DNA from: Candidatus Harrisonbacteria bacterium
Lineage (GTDB): Bacteria; Patescibacteriota; Minisyncoccia; UBA6257; 1-14-0-10-44-23
Assembly: GCA_023244975.1 (NCBI GenBank)
Contig: JAHFLG010000035.1
Coordinates: 1-9,689, forward strand
Direction: 5' to 3'
DNA: 9,689 nucleotides
Of the stretch, positions 5,405-9,689 are shown in pieces. The notes beneath the pieces are model-generated. The model was not told the DNA's origin, searched no databases, and saw only the letters and a list, made by a program, of their open reading frames with translations. Each line of letters opens with the position of its first letter. Within the stretch, counting starts at the first letter, position 1. The translations under genes and the position numbers were made by a program.

Positions 5405-5677
5405 ATGGCGGAACATCAGCCTGAAGGAAATCCACTATTGGTCATGGCCGCTGGCGGTTTCTTAGGTGGCTTAGTTGTCGGCGGCAACAATGCTGGCACG
5501 CTGTGGTTCTTTGTCATCACACTGGGCATGTCCTATCTCTCGCTCGTCCTCCTTGGTCACATCGCGAAGAAAGACGATGGCTCCGGTCTCGGAACGGCGC
5601 TTGGTCTGTCAACAGTGATCTCGCTTCCATGCGGCTTTGTCGGCATGATGCTGGGCAAATATTGGTGGGGGAGCTAG
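5405..5677 (+). CDS. small glycine-rich membrane protein
   Basis: A 90-residue protein that I do not recognise. Three hydrophobic stretches are seen: about 11-27 (LLVMAAGGFLGGLVVGG), 32-52 (TLWFFVITLGMSYLSLVLLGH) and 63-85 (GTALGLSTVISLPCGFVGMMLG). A charged AKKDDG loop lies between the last two and the end is KYWWGS. Glycine-rich helices point to close helix packing. TCGGAGAA at 5391-5398, 7 bp before ATG 5405, supports the start. The 5' leader from the attC core is 63 bp. The attC expected behind it is decayed and runs into a dispersed repeat, which marks the end of the recognisable array. Confidence 0.72.
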   Translation: MAEHQPEGNPLLVMAAGGFLGGLVVGGNNAGTLWFFVITLGMSYLSLVLLGHIAKKDDGSGLGTALGLSTVISLPCGFVGMMLGKYWWGS

Positions 5678-5687
5678 CGATGCGGCC

Positions 5688-5736
5688 TACCTCTTCATCA
5701 AATGGACCACCAAACTGTATGGCGCTGGTAATTAAT
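5688..5736 (+). other. decayed attC remnant
   Basis: GCGGCCTACCTC 14 bp past the stop resembles a left core (GCCTACC for GCCTAAC). The stretch ends in GCTGGTAATTAAT with only a short ACCA/TGGT pairing and no GTTRRRY core. I read it as a degenerate or interrupted attC; weak evidence. Confidence 0.3.
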
Positions 5737-5742
5737 ATAAAT

Positions 5743-5779
5743 AATAGGGTCAGAGTAAATTATTTATACGACTCTGACC
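5743..5779 (+). repeat. dispersed repeat copy 1, with hairpin
   Basis: AATAGGGTCAGAGT followed by AAATTATTT (5743-5765) is the first of four related copies in the window (others at 6460, 7329 and 9140, all in the same orientation). Only here does a reverse complement follow: GGTCAGAGT (5748-5756) and ACTCTGACC (5771-5779) form a perfect 9-bp stem with a 14-nt loop. Such elements suggest a REP- or MITE-like family; I recall similar sequences near REP-associated transposases. Confidence 0.7.
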
Positions 5780-5906
5780 AATAATCTTGAATCTAGAAAA
5801 ACTCATAAAGCCAAAAGATATGTAATTTTTTCAATCTCAAAAAATTTCAGCCACACACATTGCCATCTTTTTCTCACATTCAAAATTTCAATAGCTAATC
5901 CATTTA
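5780..5906. other. AT-rich leader before the next membrane gene, no gene
   Basis: This stretch holds A/T runs and no convincing ORF. It probably contains the promoter of the gene at 5907, but I cannot fix a -35/-10 pair with confidence. Confidence 0.35.
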
Positions 5907-6233
5907 ATGAGGCGAATGAAAGAACTAAAAAACTGGTATCAATGGGGACATTGGGTAAATACCTCTCAAGGAATCTGTGTCTTACTATCGGTTCCGATTT
6001 GTTGGGTCGCGGCTATCGTAACAATGTTCTGGCCAACTGAAACCAAGCCCCTTTATTTGACGTCTGCGCCACTTTTTTTCTTTCTTACTCCCTTATTGGC
6101 TTTTCTCGTTTTTGTTCGCGGCGGCATGGTTCAAGTTAAGCCATATTCCTCCTCATTGTTCACGACGATGATTGTGATGACCACCATCGGATTGCCATTT
6201 TTCGCCCCCTATATTCGCAAACTCGGCTTCTAA
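5907..6233 (+). CDS. small membrane protein, three predicted TM helices
   Basis: A 108-residue protein of unknown family. Hydrophobic spans lie at about 20-42 (SQGICVLLSVPICWVAAIVTMFW), 47-69 (KPLYLTSAPLFFFLTPLLAFLVF) and 83-102 (SLFTTMIVMTTIGLPFFAPY), with basic residues at both ends. Two starts are possible: ATG 5907, or ATG 5916 three codons later. GAGG at 5909-5912 is too close to the second for a good ribosome site and overlaps the first, so the start is open. It lies between copies 1 and 2 of the dispersed repeat and has no attC. Confidence 0.62.
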   Translation: MRRMKELKNWYQWGHWVNTSQGICVLLSVPICWVAAIVTMFWPTETKPLYLTSAPLFFFLTPLLAFLVFVRGGMVQVKPYSSSLFTTMIVMTTIGLPFFAPYIRKLGF

Positions 6234-6272
6234 GTAACTTGCTTATCAACTGGGGCGCGTCAGATTATTGGC

Positions 6273-6343
6273 AATTGGTCAGTTTATATAGTGGTATAGG
6301 GTATTTTTACAAGACCAATTAAAACGCACTATATAGGCCAATT
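6273..6343. other. nested inverted repeats behind the membrane gene
   Basis: TATATAGTG (6285-6293) and CACTATATA (6327-6335) are perfect 9-bp complements. The outer AATTGG (6273-6278) pairs with CCAATT (6338-6343). AATTGGTC (6273-6280) also pairs perfectly with GACCAATT (6313-6320) inside the loop, so two exclusive folds are possible. No T-tract follows. The function is unknown. The rest of 6344-6459 holds no gene that I see. Confidence 0.45.
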
Positions 6344-6459
6344 TTTAAGCATACTCCTTAAAAAATTACTAATAAATGAGTAAATGAGACGCTTTGTGAA
6401 AAGCATTTTTGGTATGTGGTTTGGCGTTTTAAAAATGGAAAATTGGCTTGAGCAATATA

Positions 6460-6483
6460 AATAGGGTCAGAGTCAAATTATTT
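6460..6483 (+). repeat. dispersed repeat copy 2
   Basis: AATA followed by GGGTCAGAGTCAAATTATTT. It differs from copy 1 by one inserted C and also follows an ATATAA stretch. It ends 73 bp before the GC-rich lipoprotein gene and marks an abrupt change from AT-rich to GC-rich sequence. Confidence 0.75.
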
Positions 6484-6556
6484 CGAAGGAGGCCCTCTAA
6501 GCGATCTATCATTACCCGGCGTAGTTTCAACGATGTTCCATCCTGAGGAGACCTCC

Positions 6557-7156
6557 ATGAGCCTGATCGTCAATCTCCGAAATTGCATCGGCCTGACCGC
6601 TGCCGCACTTGCACTCGCGGGCTGTGCCTTGATGCCACCCGGCACCACGCCGGTCGGCGACCCGGGCTTCGGTTTCGCGCTATGGTCGCCGGGCCGCGTC
6701 GACAACGCGAAGCTCGAAACCCGCTTCGCCGGCAAGAACCCGAACAACGCCAACTGTGTCGGCGAGAACATTTCGCCCGCACTGGCTTGGGCACGCGCGC
6801 CGGCGGCCACGCGCAGCTTCGTGATCTTGATGGACGACCAGGCAGGTCGGGCAGGTCTTGGTGTAAACCATTGGATCGCCTATGGCATCGCACCCGAGGT
6901 GAAGGGGCTGCCCGAGGCTGCAGCCATCGCCGCGCTGGTCGGCTTCAACGTCGGCAAGAACTCACTTGGCATGCCCTACCTTGGCCCCTGCCCGCCGCGT
7001 GGCAATGCACCGCAGCACTACGCCTTCACGCTTATCGCCACCTCGCTAGAAGCCGATGCGCTGCCGCCCGGGCTGGACAAGGCTACAGTGCTGGAGGCAC
7101 TCAAGGGTGGCAAGGCGCTTGGCGCCGCGAGTCTGGTACTGCGCTTTAACCACTAG
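6557..7156 (+). CDS. YbhB/YbcL-family (PEBP/RKIP-like) lipoprotein
   Basis: A 199-residue protein. The N-terminus has a lipoprotein signal: a hydrophobic stretch 11-21 and lipobox LAGC with C23 as the lipidated residue. A24 follows, so outer-membrane sorting is likely. The mature part has the phosphatidylethanolamine-binding-protein pattern: ISPALAW (72-78), SFVILMDDQAG (87-97) with D93/D94, NHWIAYGI (104-111) with H105, YLGPCPPRGNAPQHYAFTL (141-159) and a C-terminal LVLRF strand. Bacterial members bind anionic ligands; their cellular role is poorly known. GAGGAG (6545-6550), 6 bp before ATG 6557, decides the start over an in-frame ATG at 6533. The gene is strikingly GC-rich with strong G/C at third positions, unlike every neighbour, which points to recent acquisition. 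It is preceded by dispersed repeat copy 2 and followed after 7 bp by direct repeat A. Confidence 0.88.
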   Translation: MSLIVNLRNCIGLTAAALALAGCALMPPGTTPVGDPGFGFALWSPGRVDNAKLETRFAGKNPNNANCVGENISPALAWARAPAATRSFVILMDDQAGRAGLGVNHWIAYGIAPEVKGLPEAAAIAALVGFNVGKNSLGMPYLGPCPPRGNAPQHYAFTLIATSLEADALPPGLDKATVLEALKGGKALGAASLVLRFNH

Positions 7157-7163
7157 CTCAGTG

Positions 7164-7286
7164 TTGCGCTTCAAAAAATTAAGAATAGAAGCAGCGCTAA
7201 ATTAAATTGCAAATCAATTCTGTAAGGTGAGAAGCCTAGCCTAACAAGCTGACGAGAATCAAAGCCTTAATAAAATACAATCACTG
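7164..7286 (+). repeat. 123-bp imperfect direct repeat, unit A
   Basis: It starts TTGCGCT just after the lipoprotein stop and ends ACAATCACTG. It aligns with 7772-7896. The last 42 bases are identical at 34 positions by hand count, with blocks such as GCCTTAAT and ATACAATCACTG. The upstream part shares TTGCGCT, AATAGA, TTAAATTAA and TTCTG with indels. A GCGCTTC/GAAGC pairing lies near its start. It has no attC core. Confidence 0.62.
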
Positions 7287-7328
7287 TGTAGACACATCTG
7301 ATTATTTTGATAGGGAACGTCAGTAGTA

Positions 7329-7352
7329 AATAAAGTCAGACTCAAATTCAAT
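7329..7352 (+). repeat. dispersed repeat copy 3, diverged
   Basis: AATAAAGTCAGACTCAAATTCAAT matches copy 2 at most positions (GG to AA, G to C, and a changed end). It sits directly upstream of the ribosome binding site of the second VOC gene. Confidence 0.5.
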
Positions 7353-7369
7353 ACAAAAGGAGAATCATC

Positions 7370-7756
7370 ATGAAAAGCAATCCAGTTGGTTGGTTTGAAA
7401 TTTATGTTCAGGACATGCCCCGCGCAAAAGCGTTTTACGAGGCAGTTTTTCAAGGAACACTGAGTGAATTAATGAATCCTGCTACTGACGAATTGCCCGG
7501 CATGGAGATGTGGGCGTTTCCTTCTTCGATGGAAAGTTACGGTGCCCCGGGCGCGTTAGTGCGCATGACTGGCTGCCCTTCTGGCGGCAGCACACTGGTG
7601 TACTTCTCCTGCGAGGACTGCGCCATTGAAGCTGCACGAGCCGCATCACACGGTGGAAAGGTCTTTAAGCAAAAGATGGCCATTGGCGAATACGGTTTTA
7701 TTGCCCTGGTTGAAGATACCGAAGGCAATATGATTGGCCTGCATTCAATGAAATGA
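7370..7756 (+). CDS. VOC family protein (glyoxalase-like), second in the window
   Basis: A 128-residue protein. NPVGWFEIYVQDMPRAKAFYEAVFQ (4-28) is the classical first beta-alpha unit of the VOC fold, with E10 at the usual metal-ligand position. ALVRMTG and TLVYFSCEDCAIEAARAASHGGKVFKQKMAIGEYGFIALVEDTEGNMIGLHSMK form the second half. E118 or H124 may supply another ligand. The 'CPSGGSTLVYFSCED ... GxxGFIALVEDTEGNMIGLHS' ending is typical of a broad group annotated as VOC or glyoxalase proteins, without known substrate. AAAGGAG at 7357-7363, 6 bp upstream, secures ATG 7370. It is unlike the VOC gene at 1486 in detail, so not a recent duplicate. Direct repeats A and B flank it. Confidence 0.9.
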   Translation: MKSNPVGWFEIYVQDMPRAKAFYEAVFQGTLSELMNPATDELPGMEMWAFPSSMESYGAPGALVRMTGCPSGGSTLVYFSCEDCAIEAARAASHGGKVFKQKMAIGEYGFIALVEDTEGNMIGLHSMK

Positions 7757-7771
7757 AGTTAAGACATAAGA

Positions 7772-7896
7772 TTGCGCTCCGGGGGCGAGTATCAATAGAG
7801 GCTGAGTTAAATTAACCTACTAATCAAACATTTCTGCAGTGATACCGGGTCTCACAAGTCGGCAAGAATAAATGCCTTAATGACATACAATCACTG
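7772..7896 (+). repeat. 125-bp imperfect direct repeat, unit B
   Basis: The second copy of unit A starts 16 bp behind the VOC stop. The two units thus lie at the 3' side of two consecutive genes, about 609 bp apart, like the repeated 3' parts of cassettes, although no RYYYAAC/GTTRRRY cores are visible. Its first part can fold as GCTCC/GGGGC. Confidence 0.62.
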
Positions 7897-8008
7897 CAAT
7901 GACGGCTTTAACTATACTGAATTCTGAAGACTGTCTTTACTGCCCTCCCCCTTGCCTCGCACTTTGGTGGCACCGCAACGTCAAACTTAAAGCGCCACCA
8001 CATACTTC

Positions 8009-8521
8009 ATGTCTAGCCATTACAACGTCACATTCAATACTCAACTCCGTACCGACTTATCGCCCATTGAAGTAGCTGCTCTTGACTATCTGTTTGGGGA
8101 GTGTGACAGCCCGCCGAGCCAGTTTCCTGATCATTGGTTTTTTCAACAGGAAGAGATCACTGCCACGGCGTTTTGGCACCTCAATCATCCTGTTCAGTAC
8201 TCTGTACCGGGTTATATTTATCGACTCTGGCGATCATTTGACGAAACTAACACTCAATTAACTACATGCGGCGTCAATATCTACTTGCATGGCATCAAGG
8301 ACAGTGCGTTGTGGAGTTACTGTGAGTTATTGGGTTTGTTTGGCTGGTTGGCCAGCCTGTCTGTCGACCATGGCTTGGCAGGTTCACACTCTGTCATGGA
8401 TAGTGTTGAACTTATTGAAGCACAGACGACCACGCTCTACCTGATTCAAGATAATGAACTTTTTATTTCCATCGGCCAGATTGGTGAATGTCATTCGGTG
8501 ATGAATAGCACCAAAAAATAA
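8009..8521 (+). CDS. hypothetical protein, 170 residues
   Basis: I do not recognise this protein. It is soluble and acidic, with a wealth of aromatic residues: DHWFFQQEEITATAFWHLNHP (about 41-61), YIYRLWRSFDETNTQL, a conserved-looking VNIYLHGIKDSALWSYCELLGLFGWLASLSVDHGLAG (about 89-125) and a C-terminal TTLYLIQDNELFISIG. The mixture of strands with one hydrophobic helix looks like a small immunity-type or bacteriophage-related fold, but this is only an impression. ATG 8009 has no good Shine-Dalgarno. Upstream, GGTGGCAC and GCGCCACC (about 7966-8000) could form a hairpin over the leader that may affect translation. It follows direct repeat B by 112 bp. No attC is seen after it. Confidence 0.68.
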   Translation: MSSHYNVTFNTQLRTDLSPIEVAALDYLFGECDSPPSQFPDHWFFQQEEITATAFWHLNHPVQYSVPGYIYRLWRSFDETNTQLTTCGVNIYLHGIKDSALWSYCELLGLFGWLASLSVDHGLAGSHSVMDSVELIEAQTTTLYLIQDNELFISIGQIGECHSVMNSTKK

Positions 8522-8532
8522 ACAATAAATTA

Positions 8533-8569
8533 GGATAAATTGAATTATCCATCGCGGCATGGTGGATAA
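8533..8569. other. three-part TTATCC inverted repeat
   Basis: TTATCCA (8545-8551) is complementary both to GGATAA upstream (8533-8538) and to TGGATAA downstream (8563-8569). Two exclusive hairpins are possible, or a regulator may bind. GGTGGATAA on the other strand reads TTATCCACC, one base from a DnaA box, but no other origin features are here. No T-run follows immediately. Confidence 0.4.
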
Positions 8570-8691
8570 ACATAGCGCATTAAGATTAATTTTTTAGACG
8601 CTATAAAATGCGTGCATTCATCAAAACCATCTTCATTGATTTCATTTCATGCAACAACATAACAATAAATGTTTGAAAGAAGGAACGCATC

Positions 8692-9108
8692 GTGATTGAG
8701 GCTCTCATTGGTGTTGCGGTCGGTGTTCTCACAATAGTCTCGGCACGAATGATTCGCGGGCAGCATTGGATGTATTCAATCGGCCTGCTCACTCTGCCAG
8801 GCTTGTACGCCTTCTTTGCGCTACAAGCCGGTGAACCGGCGGTCGGCATCAAGGAGATGATTTACGGTATTCCTTATGTGGTAGCTGGGCTGATCTTTGC
8901 ATTGGTGAGGATGCGTCAGTCGGCGATAGTAGTCGCGGTATTCTGGATATTGCATGGGCTGTACGACTTGATGCATAGCCAATTGATTACCAATGTGGGC
9001 GTGCCGGACTGGTATCCCGTATTCTGTTTTTCGGTTGATGTTGTTATCGGTACCTATCTACTATGGTTATCGCGTCGCATCCCCAATGCCAATCTTCACC
9101 AAACGTAA
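8692..9108 (+). CDS. polytopic membrane protein with HGLYDLMH motif (DUF6010-like)
   Basis: A 138-residue protein with about five hydrophobic spans: 3-19, 26-44, 54-72, 77-92 and 107-126. The motif HGLYDLMH (88-95) followed by VPDWYPVFCFSVDVVIGTYLLW resembles a family of small integral membrane proteins annotated as DUF6010 or hypothetical, where HxxxD...H residues are conserved. That family call is from memory and moderate. Two histidines and aspartates within or near the membrane could bind a metal. The start is GTG 8692, with GAAGGAA at 8679-8685 as ribosome site. A 170-bp leader separates it from the previous gene, so it is probably transcribed on its own. It is followed after 31 bp by copy 4 of the dispersed repeat. 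Confidence 0.72.
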   Translation: MIEALIGVAVGVLTIVSARMIRGQHWMYSIGLLTLPGLYAFFALQAGEPAVGIKEMIYGIPYVVAGLIFALVRMRQSAIVVAVFWILHGLYDLMHSQLITNVGVPDWYPVFCFSVDVVIGTYLLWLSRRIPNANLHQT

Positions 9109-9139
9109 GTCATGGCTACCTTTCTGTATAAATAGTGCA

Positions 9140-9163
9140 AATAGGGTCAGAGTCCAATTGTTT
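9140..9163 (+). repeat. dispersed repeat copy 4
   Basis: AATAGGGTCAGAGTCCAATT followed by GTTT differs from copy 2 at only two positions. It has no local reverse complement, unlike copy 1. Confidence 0.72.
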
Positions 9164-9557
9164 ACTTTGGAGCACCCCCAATACACCTGCCAGGGCTTTT
9201 TCGTTTCGATTCGAGCTGGTTCAGAGTTTGATACGAAGCACTGTTCTGCGGTTATCACCGACAGAGGTATGAATATTGGGCTTATTTCTGTTCATCGCTC
9301 ACGTCCCGACTAGGCAACCCTGCAAGGCAAAACGTTGATGAGAAAGGCTTTCGGGTTACGACATGGTCTGCTTCGACGTAGTTTTTGGGAAGCACCATCA
9401 TGCCCCAACTCGTCATGACCAAATTTGACAAGCATGACAAGATGGTTGCCGTCTTACGCCAGATCAAGTAATGCGCTGGGCTATTCAATATCAATAATAA
9501 GTAACAGCGTCCCCCCGATCTAAAAACTTTGTGATCGTTATGAATTAGAAGGTTGCT
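9164..9557. other. no convincing gene; one short ORF noted
   Basis: Frames here are broken and show no recognised family. The only protein-like stretch is ATG 9400 to TAA 9471 on the + strand (MPQLVMTKFDKHDKMVAVLR...), 23 residues without a Shine-Dalgarno. The same frame is open upstream across a TAG as VDEKGFRVTTWSAST, so it may be the tail of a decayed gene. The minus-strand ORF covering 9282-9494 has no supporting features. Confidence 0.3.
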
Positions 9558-9591
9558 GTGGCATTTTTTCTCAATAATATTGAGTTGCCAC
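9558..9591. other. strong two-step hairpin near the right end
   Basis: GTGGCA (9558-9563) pairs with TGCCAC (9586-9591). Inside it, CTCAATA (9570-9576) pairs with TATTGAG (9578-9584) around a single A, with a one-sided TTTTTT bulge. It is followed by the palindrome GGCTTTTTTAAGCC (9596-9609) and by GCTTACTTTTTGAC (9612-9625) against GTCGAAAAAGTGCAAGC (9628-9644). Three consecutive hairpins suggest a terminator cluster or the end of a mobile element. A bidirectional terminator is plausible but no clean stem plus T-tail is seen. Confidence 0.5.
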
Positions 9592-9689
9592 CGTCGGCTT
9601 TTTTAAGCCTCGCTTACTTTTTGACTCGTCGAAAAAGTGCAAGCACACCATACGAAATCAGGTTATACCCAACTCTATTTCATAGACCT

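Noticed and set aside
6570..7149. Several long ORFs on both strands across the lipoprotein gene
   Set aside because: These are open only because the sequence is GC-rich; the PEBP frame with signal peptide, motifs and ribosome site is the real one.
7253..7281. Promoter from the conserved TACAAT in the direct repeats
   Set aside because: No acceptable -35 hexamer lies 16-18 bp upstream in either unit.
8561..8569. DnaA-box-like TTATCCACC (minus strand)
   Set aside because: A single near match in a local inverted repeat, without a box cluster, AT-rich unwinding region or replication genes.
1..9689. CRISPR arrays, tRNA or rRNA genes, complete insertion sequences
   Set aside because: No regularly spaced repeats, no tRNA-like cloverleaf and no transposase gene could be seen.

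Overview
The window looks like a stretch of an integron gene-cassette array from a proteobacterium, probably gamma or beta. That rests on the style of the attC sites and on a recognisable integron-integrase N-terminus. I cannot name the genus. Nearly all genes lie on the + strand, and many are small, unrelated, and followed by attC-type sites. The only convincing minus-strand coding sequence is the integrase remnant.

Layout. (1) Positions 1-3020 are an array segment: a 5'-cut DUF4145-type zinc-ribbon protein, attC, a small membrane protein, attC, a VOC/glyoxalase-fold protein, an attC whose central AAC/GTT pair is replaced by a compensated AAT/ATT pair, a DUF3806-like protein, and a DUF3885-like protein. 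The last two genes are each followed by only the left half of an attC. (2) Positions 3021-3760 are a block without attC, holding a YdhR/ABM-type putative monooxygenase gene preceded by a palindrome and followed by a strong inverted repeat. (3) Positions 3763-3951 (minus) hold about 46 codons of an intI gene that then loses homology. Next to it is an attI candidate with a promoter-like TTGATT-17-TATATT reading into the cassettes. (4) Positions 4082-5740 are a second array segment: a small single-pass membrane protein, attC, an AbiGi/DUF2971-like 'HFTR' protein (possible phage-defence or ADP-ribosyltransferase-like factor), attC, and a glycine-rich membrane protein ending in a decayed attC. (5) Positions 5740-9689 carry no intact attC. 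This part holds two small membrane proteins, a GC-rich YbhB-type lipoprotein, a second VOC protein and an unknown 170-residue protein. They are interspersed with four copies of a short dispersed repeat (core GGGTCAGAGTC) and a 123-125 bp imperfect direct repeat behind two consecutive genes. The last ~580 bp has no convincing gene but has strong hairpins.

The genes do not form a pathway. They are a typical mixed cassette cargo (VOC proteins, small membrane proteins, DUFs, a possible defence gene). The most notable observation is that about 95 bp in front of the first VOC gene aligns with the attI/promoter region beside the broken integrase. Either the cassette carries a captured attI with its promoter, or the array is a collapsed set of tandem integrons. 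With the integrase truncated here, this array can move cassettes only if an integrase is supplied from elsewhere.
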